From positions 930,001 through 994,000 of the forward strand of contig NZ_CP064686.1 of NCBI RefSeq assembly GCF_023100905.1: a stretch of 64,000 bases of DNA, in the 5' to 3' direction. The stretch is from Bradyrhizobium sp. 4. Lineage in GTDB: Bacteria; Pseudomonadota; Alphaproteobacteria; Rhizobiales; Xanthobacteraceae. The position numbers were made by a program, and so were the translations under genes. Each line of letters starts with the position of its first letter. The first letter of the stretch is position 1. Positions 46,788 to 57,764 of this stretch are shown piece after piece. The notes under the pieces were generated by a model. It was not told the origin of the DNA. It saw only the letters and a program-made list of their open reading frames with translations, and searched no databases.

Positions 46788-47347
46788 AGGACGCCTTTTC
46801 GCTTCTTTTCCCCTCCTACGACACCGGATCGGGGTTGGCGCGGTCGATTTCGGTCAATCGGTAGACCCTCGTGAATCGTTGCCGTCGTTGCGCGGTGGTA
46901 GCAGGCTGTGGTAGCAATCGTGCAGTAGTTGAGGTGATTTGTACGTGTTTTTCAGACCATGGCACTCGACAGTGGCGGCGGACTAGTGGTCGAGGCTCTC
47001 AAAATGGGCCGACGGATGGATGAGGAGAAGGTCTCCACGGTCATCCTACCGGGGCGAAGTGCGCCTCGCAACTTTGCACACAGGCGCTGATCACTCCAGC
47101 GAATATCGCGGCTTCGGCCGAATGCAGATGGTGAGCATGTAGCCGAATTTGATCCAACTGTCTGCTTGGCCGCAAATGATGCGGCCAGAATGAGCAACAA
47201 AAGAAGAATGTATTTGCCAGAAAATCAGCTTTCCTGCCCTATATGATGATACCGGCACCTCGATCTGTCGATTGGCTATAAACGAGTTGAATATCTTTCG
47301 AGATTAACCCATAAATTGTGGCATAAAACACTGGTTGGGGCGCATCC
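46788..47347. other. Intergenic region with a gene fragment
   Basis: At 46959-47090 a 43-codon frame (ALDSGGGLVVEALKMGRRMD) resembles the Ser-containing loop of ClpP-like periplasmic proteins and is probably a fragment. Nothing else recognised. Confidence 0.35.
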
Positions 47348-47800
47348 GTGGATTCAAAAGAGGTCTTGAACCAACTCAGAGACAGCTTGGGTAAAAGGCC
47401 AGATATCGACACGCTAAAGATGATTCGTGCCATGCTCGATGATGCGGGTTTCCTCCCGGAGATGGTCGACGACCTTCGTAGGATGAACGACCGCGCGGAC
47501 GTTATAAATGGGCTCGTCGCGCTCAAGCGAGACGCAGACGACATGAGTCATCGGAGAAAGACACAGACAACGGCGTACTTCTTGGTGACCGGAACGGGCG
47601 GTACCGCGATGGTAGGTAGCATTGCGCTTGTAGCGACGGCAGTATCAGGTTTCTTCATACTTCCGCTGTTCCTGGGTTTAACTGTAGCAACCCATGGTTA
47701 TATCAGCGCAATCGCCTCCTCGGAGGAGGAACGGATTTATTCTCAAATTGCAGAGCGGTTAGGCGCCATCGAAAATGCAATCGAGGAGAAATTAAAATGA
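47348..47800 (+). CDS. Hypothetical membrane protein with helical N terminus
   Basis: 150 residues from GTG 47348. Residues 1-75 are soluble and helical (SKEVLNQLRDSLGKRPDIDT, MVDDLRRMNDRADVINGLVA). Two adjacent membrane helices follow (TGTGGTAMVGSIALVATAVS, FFILPLFLGLTVATHGYISA), then a short helical tail. It overlaps the next gene by 4 bases, forming a two-gene unit. GC is lower than in surrounding ISs. Not recognised. Confidence 0.65.
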   Translation: MDSKEVLNQLRDSLGKRPDIDTLKMIRAMLDDAGFLPEMVDDLRRMNDRADVINGLVALKRDADDMSHRRKTQTTAYFLVTGTGGTAMVGSIALVATAVSGFFILPLFLGLTVATHGYISAIASSEEERIYSQIAERLGAIENAIEEKLK

Positions 47801-48054
47801 GAGACGTTCTCCAGCACCTTCTCGAAGATGTGCGGTACCTGCCTGCGATTGCCGCTATGGCTCTAACTGTCATTTTGCTGCTGCTTCATTGGATCATGTT
47901 TCGTACCGGCCGGCGAACGTGGCGGCTTCGAGAACTCATCCAATCGGAAGTCGAGCCATGGTTGGCGGACGCTCGCCACAAGCACGAGGACGATTTCAAA
48001 CCTAAAGATGAACCTAAACGCGCGCGCGCGCGTTCTACGTCAAATCCACGATAA
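47797..48054 (+). CDS. Small single-pass membrane protein
   Basis: 85 residues, ATG overlapping the previous stop. One membrane helix (LPAIAAMALTVILLLLHWIM), then a charged cytoplasmic tail ending in an Arg/Lys-rich stretch. Coupled with the upstream gene; the pair may act as a complex. Not recognised. Confidence 0.6.
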   Translation: MRDVLQHLLEDVRYLPAIAAMALTVILLLLHWIMFRTGRRTWRLRELIQSEVEPWLADARHKHEDDFKPKDEPKRARARSTSNPR

Positions 48055-48144
48055 TTGGCTGACGCGTTACATTCATGCTCGCGGCATCTCTGTGCTGCAA
48101 GGGCTGTTTCGGACAGCCAAGGCCGCTGACCTTGCCCCAGCGTT

Positions 48145-48414
48145 TTATCCAGTCCTGAGTTTGCCCGTGCCGTTGGATTTGCCCGGTTGGGCGGTGGCAG
48201 CGACGGGACCTGGCGCGGAGCCTTCGGCATAGCGCAGCGCCAGATCCCGGCGCGGGTGGCAGGTCATCGCGAACTCGGACGGGGTTCTCCATCCGAGCTG
48301 CGAGTGTGGTCTTGTGTCGTTGTAATCGGCCCGCCAACTTCCAAGTGTGACGCGGGCTTGTGCCAGTAACGTGAACAACGTCTCGTTCAACAGCTCATCC
48401 CGCAGCCGGCCGTT
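48145..48414 (-). pseudogene. IS3-family OrfB, C-terminal piece
   Basis: NGRLRDELLNETLFTLLAQA, then DYNDTRPHSQLGWRTPSEFA, the C terminus of an IS3-group transposase. The reading begins exactly where an IS110-type element (48415-49683) is inserted; the preceding part of the same OrfB lies at 49684-50019. Confidence 0.8.
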
Positions 48415-49683
48415 GATGGAGAAGACGGCCCCGCTCCCTCGGCGCCGGCGCTATGCTGGCGATGTCTGTGCCTAACAGGAGCAATCATCATGGAAGTCGT
48501 GACAATTCGGTTGGATATTGCGAAGCACGTATTTCACGTTCATGCGGTTGACACTCAAGGTCAAGTGACCAGCCGCCAACGCCTCCGGCGCGGTGAGATC
48601 GTTTCCTTCTTCTCCTCGCTGTCGCCCTGCCTGGTTGGGATAGAGGCTTGCGCCAGCGCCCATTACTGGGCGCGCGAGATTCAGCGGTTTGGACATGATG
48701 TGAGATTAATACCGCCAGCATATGTGAAGCCCTATGTGCGGCGGAGAGCAAAGAACGATGCCGCTGATGCGGCCGCAATCTGTGAAGCAGTTAGCCGGCC
48801 CAATATGAGGTTTGTTCCTCATCAAAAGCGTCGAGAACCAAGGCTTCCTGATGCTTCATCGTGCAAGAGGCCTGCTGGTCCGCCAGAGAACCATGACCGC
48901 CTGCGCTATTCGAGCTCACTTTGCTGCCACTGCCCGTATGGCGCTGGCTGTTCTTGTGAACCAACTGAAGGAATTGGACCGGCAGGTCGACGCTATCGAG
49001 CGAGAGTTGGCTCAGATCCAGAGAGCGCATCCAGTGGCGAGGTTGCTTGCTTCTATCCCGGGCGTCGGCCCCGTAACGGCTACAGCCCTTGCTGCCACCG
49101 TCCCCGATCCAACCATGTTCCGTTCCGGGCGGGAGTTCGCAGCTTGGCTCGGCCTAACGCCAAGGGAGAACCCAAGTGGTGGAAAGGATCGGCTCGGCCG
49201 CATAACGAAGCAGGGAGATTCCTATGTTAGGCACTTGCTGGTCATCGGAGCACGTAACGTCGTCCGGTTCCCAAAGGCACGCTCACGGGTCGGAGGCGGA
49301 TGGATCGAAGCTCTCCTCGAGTGACGTCGACCCATGGTGGTCGCAATCGCCGTTGCAAACAAGTTGGCTCGGATCGTCTGGGCGATGATGACGACTGGGG
49401 AGTATTATAGGCCGACATCCCCTGCGTGAAGCTGCGGATGCGGCTAACTTAAGGTGCGAGGGCAAATGACAGCGTGATGAAAACCGGCGGAGCTGGGGAT
49501 CGAGAAAGCTCGAAGAGCTTTAAGCGCAACAAGCGCGACCCGTTGATGAGGCCTCGATCCGCGATCTCCATCAGGGCCAGCGACCATGGTATCGGTCGCA
49601 CCAAAAGGCCGTATACATGAACGCACCCGACCGACATCAAAATGTTGTCGAAACCTCTTGCACCCGCGGGGCCGTCTATACAT
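48415..49683. mobile_element. IS110-type element inserted in the IS3 orfB
   Basis: Ends defined by the split IS3 gene: ...FIESF stops at 49684 and NGRLRDE resumes at 48414. Twelve-base inverted repeats AGACGGCCCCGC lie just inside both ends (48423-48434 and the complement at 49666-49677). Contains one broken transposase. Confidence 0.65.
48490..49429 (+). pseudogene. IS110-family transposase, frameshifted
   Basis: Starts MEVVTIRLDIAKHVFHVHAV with the first catalytic Asp and continues to PNMRFVPHQK (about 48825). It shifts to the frame of RGLLVRQRTMTACAIRAHFA and IPGVGPVTATALAATVPDPT, and shifts again near 49325 to VANKLARIVWAMMTTGEYYR, stop at 49427-49429. At least two frameshifts. Confidence 0.85.
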
Positions 49684-50019
49684 GAAGCTCTCGATGAAGG
49701 CGTTCTGCATGGGTTTGCCCGGCGCGATGTAGTGCCATTCGACACGGCTTTGGTCGGCCCACACCAGGATGGCGTTGCTGGTGAGTTCGCTGCCGTTATC
49801 GCTGACCACCATCTTCGGCTTGCCACGCTCGATCGTCAGTCGGTCCAGTTCCTGCGCCACACGGACGCCGGAGAGCGAGGTATCGGCCATCAGCGCCAAG
49901 CACTCGCGGGTACAATCATCGACGACGGTCAGGTGCGGAAGCGGCGACCGTCGGTCAGCTGATCCGACACAAAGTCCAGCGACCACCGGTCGTTCGGCGT
50001 CATCGGAACCAGCATCGGC
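49684..50019 (-). pseudogene. IS3-family OrfB, central piece
   Basis: LVPMTPNDRWSLDFVSDQLT, then TVVDDCTRECLALMADTSLS and SDNGSELTSNAILVWADQSR, up to QNAFIESF with the catalytic Glu. One base is missing between RRFRT and LTVVDD, giving a frameshift. It is cut by the IS110 element on one side and by the IS21 element on the other. Confidence 0.8.
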
Positions 50020-50150
50020 TGATTCCGCTCGATGTCGCCCACCATTCCGGAATGATCTCGCCCACCATTCCGGGATGATGGGGCCCGGGGTGACGAGGCC
50101 TCTTCTGGCTCCGATACGGTCCCGCTTTCGGCTTAGCGAAGGGGACCTGG

Positions 50151-51688
50151 ATGCCGACGGAGAGGCTTGCGATGCGCCATGTGCGCGATGTGATCAGATT
50201 GAAATCGGCGGGGATGTCGACCCGCGAGATTGCGCGGCAGGTGGGGACGGCCCCGTCGACGGTGCGGTTGACGATCCACCGGTTCGAGGCGGCTGGGCTG
50301 AGCTGGCCGTTGTCCGACGACATCACCGACACGGAGCTGGAGGCTCGGCTGTTCGCCAGCGCGGGAGCCGGTCTCGGCACCCGGCGAAGCCATCGCCGGC
50401 AGGCTGAACCGGACTGGGCAGCGGTGCATCGCGAACTCCGGCGCAAGCACGTGACGCTGGCGATCCTGTGGGAGGAGTACATCGCCGGCGAGCCCGGCGG
50501 GTATGGCTATTCGCGGTTCTGCGAGCTGTACCGCGCCTGGGAAGGCCGCCTGTCGGTGACGATGCGCCAGTCGCACGCGGCCGGCGACAAGCTGTTCGTC
50601 GACTATGCCGGCGACGGCGTGCCGGTGGTGATCGACCGGCGCACCGGCGAACGGCGCGCCGCGCAGATCTTCGTCGCGGTGCTCGGCGCATCGAGCTTCA
50701 CCTATGCGCAGGCGACCTGGATCGGCGGTCACGTCGGCGCCTTCGAGGCGATCGGCGGCGTGCCGGCGCTGCTGGTGCCGGACAACACCAAGGTCGCGGT
50801 GATCAAGGCCTGCCTCTACGATCCGCGGATCAACCGCAGCTACGCCGACATGGCGGCGCATTACGGCACCGCCCTTCTGCCGGCCAGGCCGCGACGGCCA
50901 CGGGACAAGGCGAAGGTCGAGCAGGCGGTCCTTATGGTCGAGCGCCGGCTGCTCGGGCGGCTGCGCCACCGCACCTTCTACAGCCTCGCCGAGGTCAACG
51001 CGGCGATTGCCGAGTTGCTGACCAGGCTCAACGAGGAGCGGCCAATCCGGCGGCTCGGCATGACCCGGCGCAAGCTGTTGGAGGAGATCGACCGGCCGGC
51101 GCTAAAGACCTTGCCGGAGAGCCCTTACGTGTTCGCCGAGTGGCGGATCTGCCGGGTCAGCATCGACTATCACGTCGAGGTCGAGGCGCATTACTACAGC
51201 GTCCCGCATCGCTTCGTCCGCGCCGAGGTCGAGGTGCGCTTCACCGCCCGCACCGTCGAGATCTTCTACAAGGGCGAGCGGATCGCCGCGCATCAACGCA
51301 TGAGCGGCAACCACGAGCACACCACCGTCCCGGAGCACATGGCGTCCAGTCATCGGCGCTACGCCGGCTGGACCATCGAGCGCATCCGCAAGGAGGCCGC
51401 CGCGATCGGACCGGCCACCGCCGCGCTGTGCAACCTGATCCTCGATGAACGCACGCATCCCGGGCAAGGCTTCCGCGCCTGTCTCGGCATCATCCGGCTT
51501 GCCCGATCCTTTGGGCACGAGCGGCTCGATGCCGCCGCCATGCGGGCGATTGACATCGGGGCCCGCACCTACGGCTCGGTCAAATCGATCCTCGCCAACA
51601 ATCTCGATCGCGTCCTTCGACCAAGCGCCCCGCGGACGACGCGCCGATCCTCCATCCTAACATCCGCGGGCCGCGCTACTGCAGTTAG
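50151..51688 (+). CDS. istA: IS21 transposase IstA, C-terminal frameshift
   Basis: N-terminal helix-turn-helix (AMRHVRDVIRLKSAGMSTRE), DDE core (DKLFVDYAGDG first Asp; LLVPDNTKVAV second Asp; KAKVEQAVLMVERR Glu) and the C-terminal beta domain. At about 51620 one base appears lost: the usual end DDAPILHPNIRGPRYCS is in another frame with stop at 51686-51688, while the original frame runs to 51839. Only the last 15-20 residues are altered, so activity might survive. Confidence 0.85.
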
Positions 51689-51699
51689 GAGATCACGCC

Positions 51700-52443
51700 T
51701 TGCTTACCCATCCGACCCTCGATCAACTCCACGCGCTCGGCCTTCACGGCATGGCCAAGGCCTTCGCCGACATCGAAGCCGGCGGCGAGGCCGCCAGCCT
51801 CGGCCACGCCGAATGGCTTGCGCTCCTGCTCGAACGTGAAGCGTCGCTGCGACGCGACAAGCGACTGTCGAAGCGGCTTCAATATACCAAGCTGCGCCAG
51901 CAGGCCTGCGTCGAGGACATCGACTATCGCACTCCGCGTGGCCTCGACCGCAGCCTCCTGACGATGCTGGTCGAAGGCCAATGGATCGCGGACCACGCCA
52001 ATCTTTTGATCTGTGGCCCGTCCGGCGTCGGCAAGAGTTGGCTCGCCTCGGCGCTCGGCAACAAAGCCTGCCGCGACAATCGCTCCGTGCTCTATCAGCG
52101 CGTCCCGCGACTGTTCAGCGATCTGGCCTTGGCGCGCGGTGACGGCCGCCACCCCCGCCTGCTGCGCGCGCTCGGCCGCGTCGATCTGCTCATCCTCGAC
52201 GACTGGGGCCTCGAGCCGCTCGACGCCGCGGCCCGCCACGACCTCCTGGAGATCCTCGAGGACCGCTACGGCCACCGCTCCACCATCGTCACCGGCCAGC
52301 TTCCCGTCGATCAATGGCACGCGCTGATCGGCGACCCCACCTACGCCGACGCCGTCCTCGACCGCCTGGTCCATAACGCCCACCGGATCGATCTCTGCGG
52401 CGAGAGCCTGCGGCGAACTCGTAAGCCCGGCCGGAAGGCCTGA
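51700..52443 (+). CDS. istB: IS21 helper ATPase IstB
   Basis: 247 residues starting at TTG 51700 (LTHPTLDQLHALGLHGMAKA). Walker A GPSGVGKSWLA near 105-115, Walker B LLILDDWGLE near 165-174. AAA+ partner of IstA. Appears intact. Confidence 0.92.
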   Translation: MLTHPTLDQLHALGLHGMAKAFADIEAGGEAASLGHAEWLALLLEREASLRRDKRLSKRLQYTKLRQQACVEDIDYRTPRGLDRSLLTMLVEGQWIADHANLLICGPSGVGKSWLASALGNKACRDNRSVLYQRVPRLFSDLALARGDGRHPRLLRALGRVDLLILDDWGLEPLDAAARHDLLEILEDRYGHRSTIVTGQLPVDQWHALIGDPTYADAVLDRLVHNAHRIDLCGESLRRTRKPGRKA

Positions 52444-52706
52444 GCCCGTGGCGCTGTGGACATGCCGCTACGCTTGGACAACGCGAAAAGCGTTGCCCAC
52501 ATGCCCACAGCAGAGCAGCAGCAGACGAAGAAGGACTTCAAGCCGCGATTCAAGGTTGACCCCGCGGCTTCACCGATGCCAGAAACCAGACAGCTAGAAC
52601 GCCTCGCGCCCCCGGGCGACATCAAATCGGAATGGTGGGCGAGATCATCTCGGAATCCTGGGCGAGATCAAATCGGAATACCCGGGCGAGATCATCGGAA
52701 TCGGCA

Positions 52707-53218
52707 AGCATCGGCGCCCTGGTCCCGATCGCCCGCTTGCGGCCACCACGGCGGCGCACCGTCAGCTTCTCTTCCCGATAGAGCCGGAAGAGGTTTTTGT
52801 GGTTGATCAGATAGCCCTCCCGCCTGAGCAGAACATGCAGCCGCCGATAGCCGAAGCGGCGGCGCTCCTGGGCGATCGCCCTCATGCGTTGGCGAAGGCT
52901 GGTATCGTCAGCCTGGGTCGTCCGGTGTGTTTCGGCATGGAATAAGGGCTCTGACTCATATGTGGAACCGGGCTGCAAGATCTTTCTCTGGTTGAACAAG
53001 GGATGACGGTGCGGTCATATGTTCGCCCTGTGAACGCGGCGCCTGGCCGCTGGCCACGATGATATCCGCGGAAGCAATCGCCCAATCAATTTCTCGCGCT
53101 CGAAGCGCAGTGAGTCAGGCGGTCTGATTGCCACCGGGAATGACGTCATTCGGGGTTCATCCAGATTTGCACCTTGCCTCCTCGGCAGCTTTCTTCTTCC
53201 GCCGGAGAGCTCTTAAGA
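52707..53218 (-). pseudogene. IS3-family OrfB, N-terminal piece and flanking debris
   Basis: Minus strand: LRQRMRAIAQERRRFGYRRL, then HVLLRREGYLINHKNLFRLY and RKRAIGTRAPM, the N-terminal part of the OrfB whose centre is at 49684-50019 and C terminus at 48145-48414. Readable to about 52960; beyond that no coding signature up to the next IS110 gene. Confidence 0.75.
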
Positions 53219-54250
53219 TTAGGATTTCAGCATTGCGGCCGGCGCCTGATAGATGCCGCCTCTGACCAGCAAGGCCCAGATCGTGCGCGCAATCTTATTG
53301 GCGAGCGCGACCGATACGACCTTGACCGGCCGTCTTTGCAGCATGGTCCGAATCCAGAGTGGGACTTTCAAGCCTCGTTTAGCAAGCTTGATGATAGACG
53401 TCGCACCAACGATCAAGAGCGTCCGTAGTTGCCGATTTCCACGCTTTGATATCGCGCCGAGCCTTTCTTTTCCGCCGCTCGACTGTGCCCTCGGTGTGAG
53501 CCCCGTCCAAGCCGCAAAATCTCGTGCAGTCGCAAAATTGCGAGCGTCCAAAACCGATGTCCGAACGGTAGCGGCGATGAGAGGACCGACACCCGGAATG
53601 CTCATCAGACGCCTTGCATCGGGGTCCTTTCTGACGGCAACCAAAATCTCTCTGTCGAGCTTCTCTATGCGGGTTGTAAGCAACTCAATCTGTTCAGCGA
53701 ATAGGATCAGGGCAAAGCGGGCGGCGCCGGGGATCCTATTGTCTTTTTCGTCCCGGAGAAGCACCAGGAGTTTTGCGATGCTTGCCATGCCTGTGCCGGC
53801 GATAATGCCCAATTCGGCCATATGAGCACGTAGGGCATTTGCAGTCTGGCTGCGCTGCCTCATCAGCAGCTCTCGCGTTCGCAAAATCATGCTGGCCGCT
53901 TGTTGTTCGGCAGTCTTCACCGGTACGAACCGCATTGTCGGGCGGGTGACCGCCTCACAAATGGCTTCAGCATCCGCCACGTCGGTCTTGTTTCGTTTGA
54001 CGTAAGGCTTCACGTAGGCTGGCGGCATCATGCGGACAGCGTGGCCCAGCGCCGCGATATCGCGTGCCCAGTGATGGGCACTCGCACAGGCCTCCATATC
54101 TACCAAGCAAGCTGGAAGGCTCCGAAAGAAGGGCAGAACCTGCGATCGCCGCAATGTGCGGCGAACCAAGACTTTCCCGTTTTCGGCGATGCCGTGAACT
54201 TGAAAGATCGACTTGGCCAAATCCAAACCCACCGTGATAATCTTCTCCAT
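53219..54250 (-). CDS. IS110-family transposase, apparently intact
   Basis: 343 residues from MEKIITVGLDLAKSIFQVHG. DEDD-type RuvC-like N-terminal domain (GLDLAKS Asp; LVDMEACASAHHWA Glu; KTDVADAEAI Asp pair) and the C-terminal transposase_20 domain with IPGVGPLIAATV and the Ser in RAQSSGGKERLG. No frameshift seen; the extension upstream to 54340 is not family sequence. Minus strand. Confidence 0.92.
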   Translation of the reverse strand: MEKIITVGLDLAKSIFQVHGIAENGKVLVRRTLRRSQVLPFFRSLPACLVDMEACASAHHWARDIAALGHAVRMMPPAYVKPYVKRNKTDVADAEAICEAVTRPTMRFVPVKTAEQQAASMILRTRELLMRQRSQTANALRAHMAELGIIAGTGMASIAKLLVLLRDEKDNRIPGAARFALILFAEQIELLTTRIEKLDREILVAVRKDPDARRLMSIPGVGPLIAATVRTSVLDARNFATARDFAAWTGLTPRAQSSGGKERLGAISKRGNRQLRTLLIVGATSIIKLAKRGLKVPLWIRTMLQRRPVKVVSVALANKIARTIWALLVRGGIYQAPAAMLKS

Positions 54251-54391
54251 GGAACGGTCCTTCCTTTGTGGCGCCTCTCTACGCGACCACGTTAGGCACT
54301 TTTGATGCCGGTTCGAAGGGCCGTTCCACATCATCATCAATTTCTGATGAAGTTCGCCGGCGACTGTGGTTCTTCAACGGAGAATCGCGCC

Positions 54392-55941
54392 ATGCGGACA
54401 GGCTTTCGAATTTCATCGCTCGTACCGAGTGGTTTGGTGTTTGATGGCGTACAGAGGATTCGGTTATTCTGGCTGTTCGGTCAGAGGCTACGGAGGCCCA
54501 GTGCCCTTTGTGCACGACAGCATCGCGCCGAATCCATAGCCGTTACATCCGGCACGTGGCCGATTTGCCATCAGCGGCCAGAAAGGTGCGCCTCCGATTG
54601 CTCACGCGGCGCTTCACATGTGAGGTGCCGCATTGCCACCGGAGGATCTTCTCAGAGCGGTTTGGAGAAGACATCGTTCCGCTTCGACGGCGCCGGACGG
54701 CACGGCTGGAATACATCGTCCATCACTTGGGGTTGGCGCTCGGCGGCCGGCCGGCGGCAAGCTTCGCCAAGCGGCTCATGCTGCCCGTTAGCAACGATAC
54801 CTTGCTACGGGTGGTCCGCCGGCGGGCGGCGATGCCGACAGATCCATTGCTTGTTGTGGGCATCGATGACTGGGCGTTCCGGAGAAACCATCGATACGGG
54901 ACGATCGTGTGCGATTTGGAGCGCCGGCGGATCGTTACCCTGCTGCCCGACCGGGAAACTGCGACCGTTCGGGCGTGGCTATCGAGGCACCCAGCGATCA
55001 ACATTGTGTCGCGAGATCGCGGTGGTGGATACGGCGAGGCAGCAGCCAAGGCGCTGCCGAACGCCATCCAAGTCGCCGACCGCTGGCATCTGATGGAAAA
55101 TGCGAGCGCGGCCTTCCTTGATGCGGTGCGCCGCTCCATGAACAGAATCCGAACCGCAATCGGAGCGACAACGATCAACCCGGAATTGCTGACCTATGCG
55201 GAAAAGCTGCGCTATCAGGGCTATCTGCGGCGCCAGGACAGCCATGCCGCAATTGCGGCTCTCGTCAGCGACGGTGTGCCGTTCAAGGAGATCGTCCGCC
55301 GCACAGGACATAGTCGCAATCTGGTTCGCCAAATTAGCCGCGGTGGCGGTACGGATATCTTCCGCACCCGTCAAAGCACCCTGGATGGGCACCTGCCGTT
55401 CCTGGACGCACAGTGGTCAGGCGGCTGTCGTAACGGTGCCGAACTCTGGCGCCGTTTGAGAGGGCAAGGCTTTAAGGGATCGCTGCGCGTGGTGGCGGAA
55501 TGGGCGACGCGACGGCGACGCGCCGAGACCATCAGCCGTCAACAATTGCAGAGGGTCCCCGCCGCCAGGACGATAGCGCAGCTGATGACGACGAAGCGCG
55601 ACCACCTGACCAGGGCCGAGACCGTCACGCTTGCCGTCATCGAACAAAACGTTCCTATGCTGGCCGATGCCCAAGCTCTCGTTGGCCGCTTCCACGCGAT
55701 GATCCGAAAGAAGGCTGAGATGGAGCTCGAACCTTGGATTGAGGAATCCAAGCGGAGCCTCATTGCCTCGTTCGCGAATCGAATCGCCAACGATAAGGGC
55801 GCGGTGCACGCCGCTATTACGCAACCATGGTCCAATGGCCAAGTGGAAGCGCAGATCACTAAGCTCAAGCTGGTCAAACGGCAGATGTACGGGCGCGCTA
55901 AGCTCGATCTCCTTCAGGCAAGGCTGATTGGCGCGCCATAA
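54392..55941 (+). pseudogene. ISL3-family transposase with N-terminal frameshift
   Basis: ATG 54392 opens MRTGFRISSLVPSGLVFDGV. After about 54455 the family sequence continues in another frame (EDSVILAVRSEATEAQCPLC, zinc-binding CxxC), which then stays open to 55941. DDE core: VGIDDWAFRRNHRYGTIVCD, VSRDRGGGY, VADRWHL and the C-terminal WSNGQVEAQITKLKLVKRQM. A single indel separates start and body, so the element is either dead or translated from an internal start near 54508. Confidence 0.85.
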
Positions 55942-55956
55942 AAACAATCACGATCA

Positions 55957-56150
55957 TCAAATATGCGTCAGAGCCCCAGTCGAACGCCGATTGACAGTCC
56001 GGTATCTCATGGTCATGCGGCAGCAGCCGATGGCTTTACACGCCCGCCGTTCGCTCATCCCATGGGCATCCACCAGATGAGCGACAGCTTTCCGCTTCCC
56101 CGCGGGCGTCACCACTAGACTGTATGTCCCCTCCATAAAATGAGGCGACT
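55957..56150 (-). pseudogene. IS3-family transposase fragment
   Basis: Minus strand VVTPAGKRKAVAHLVDAHGM then SERRACKAIGCCRMTMRYRT, the N-terminal part of an IS3-group OrfB, cut off after about 50 residues. Confidence 0.65.
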
Positions 56151-56218
56151 CACCCTCGATGTTGCGACGAGGGTTGCCTGGATGGACCGGGCAGAGCCTC
56201 AAACAAGGAGGGCGAGTC

Positions 56219-57337
56219 GTGGGTCATCATACCGAGGTCTTTGTCGGAATCGATACGTCAAAATCGCGCAATGCAATAGCCATTGCCGATGGCGGCCGTG
56301 GCGGCGAGGTACGATATCTCGGGCAGTTTTCTGCCACGGAGGCAGCGATCCGAAAGCTGGTGGCAAAGCTTGCAGCGAAATGCTGTCATCTTACGTTTTG
56401 CTACGAAGCAGGGCCGACAGGATATGGCCTCTACAGACTGCTCAAGAGCCTCGGCCATGACTGCCTGGTGGTGGCCCCCTCGCTCGTTCCGAAGAAGGCC
56501 GGCGATCGAGTGAAGACGAACCGGCGCGATGCGGTAAGCCTCGCCAAGCTGTTGCGCGCGGGCGAGCTCACCGCGGTGTGGGTACCGGACGAGCGCCATG
56601 AGGCCATGCGCGATCTCTCGCGGGCCCGTCAGGCAGTGAAGAAAGACCTCCAGGGCAAGCGTCAACAGATCTCGTCATTGATGCTGCGGCTGGGACGCAT
56701 CTATCCGGGCACGACAACGTGGGGGCCAGCCCACATGAGATGGCTGATGTCGCAGAAGCTCGAGCATCGCGAGCAGCGCATCGCATTCGAAGAGCTACTT
56801 GAGGGGATACGCCAGGAAAGTGAGCGGATGGAGCGTTTGGAAGATGCCATCCGCGAGGTAGTACCCGAGTGGTCGCTTGCCGAGGTTGTCGCGGCCCTGC
56901 AGGCGATGCGGGGGATTGATCTCATTGCGGCTGTGGGGGTGCTGGCCGAGATCGGTGATCTCTCGCGCTTTCAAAATCCGCGCGAGCTGATGGGCTATCT
57001 GGGTTTGGTGCCCACGGAAAACTCGACTGGCGACAAAGTCAGGCGAGGCGGCATCACCAAAGCCGGTAATGGGCGGGCGCGACGTATTCTTGTGGAGGCG
57101 GCCTGGAGCTATCGATATCCGCCGCGCGTGAGCCGAGACAAGCAGCCAAAGGTGGAGGCGGCACCGAGACGCGCGCGCGAGATTGCGTGGAAAGCGCAAA
57201 CCAGATTGTGCGGACGCTTCCGCTCACTTGAGCGGAAGGGCAAGCGGCGAACCGTAATCGTCACGGCGATTGCCCGAGAGCTATCTGCCTTCATTTGGGC
57301 AATCAATCGCGAGCTCATGCCACCTCGACAGGCATAG
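56219..57337 (+). CDS. IS110/IS1111-type transposase, intact
   Basis: 372 residues. GTG 56219 has AGGAGGG 6 bases upstream, preferred to frames further left. FVGIDTSKSRNAIAIADGG (Asp), YEAGPTGYGLYRLL (Glu), KTNRRDAVSLAKLLRAGELT (Asp pair), then C-terminal domain AMRGIDLIAAVGVLAEIGDL, LMGYLGLVPTENSTGDKVRR. No frameshift. Confidence 0.92.
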   Translation: MGHHTEVFVGIDTSKSRNAIAIADGGRGGEVRYLGQFSATEAAIRKLVAKLAAKCCHLTFCYEAGPTGYGLYRLLKSLGHDCLVVAPSLVPKKAGDRVKTNRRDAVSLAKLLRAGELTAVWVPDERHEAMRDLSRARQAVKKDLQGKRQQISSLMLRLGRIYPGTTTWGPAHMRWLMSQKLEHREQRIAFEELLEGIRQESERMERLEDAIREVVPEWSLAEVVAALQAMRGIDLIAAVGVLAEIGDLSRFQNPRELMGYLGLVPTENSTGDKVRRGGITKAGNGRARRILVEAAWSYRYPPRVSRDKQPKVEAAPRRAREIAWKAQTRLCGRFRSLERKGKRRTVIVTAIARELSAFIWAINRELMPPRQA

Positions 57338-57764
57338 CGTCGTTGCGGGCTGTGGACCGCTCGAGTCGTGAGGTGCGCTCGACCGGCCCACAACCCCCTT
57401 TATTGCAATCAGGAGCAGGGGTAGTCGCAGACATCAATCGTGCAGAGGTGAAGGTGGGACCACGGCAGGGGAAATCCTGAAACCCATTATGTGGCCGACC
57501 ATCCGATCGACGCCCGACGCTAGACCAGGGACAGCCCCAGACGAAAAAACGGAAATGCGGTATCCAACCCGCGCATCAGAGCCTGTTCACCGACGTCTTT
57601 GGGTTCCGCCTTCTCCTCTGCACGATCTATCGGTGCAAGAACTTCACGATAAGCCTCGTGGAGATGGGAAACCGTGCGTTGTGTGCTTGACTGGGGACAT
57701 CAGAATGGGATGACCCGCCCCGTCCTCTCAGTCAGACTGAGTTGGCTTTTGAAAGGAGGAAGCA
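57338..57764. other. Inter-IS region, no gene seen
   Basis: Non-coding ends of the flanking IS110-type elements; no frame with a signature. Confidence 0.5.

Larger units (their letters stand above)
50020..52706. mobile_element. IS21-family element inserted in the IS3 orfB
   Basis: 2.69 kb bounded by a direct repeat AGCATCGG(C) at 50011-50019 and 52707-52715, which rejoined restores the IS3 reading RAPML-VPM. Both ends carry multiple copies of a gatctcgcccaccattccgg-like repeat in inverted orientation, typical of IS21. Contains istA (frameshifted at its end) and istB. Confidence 0.82.
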
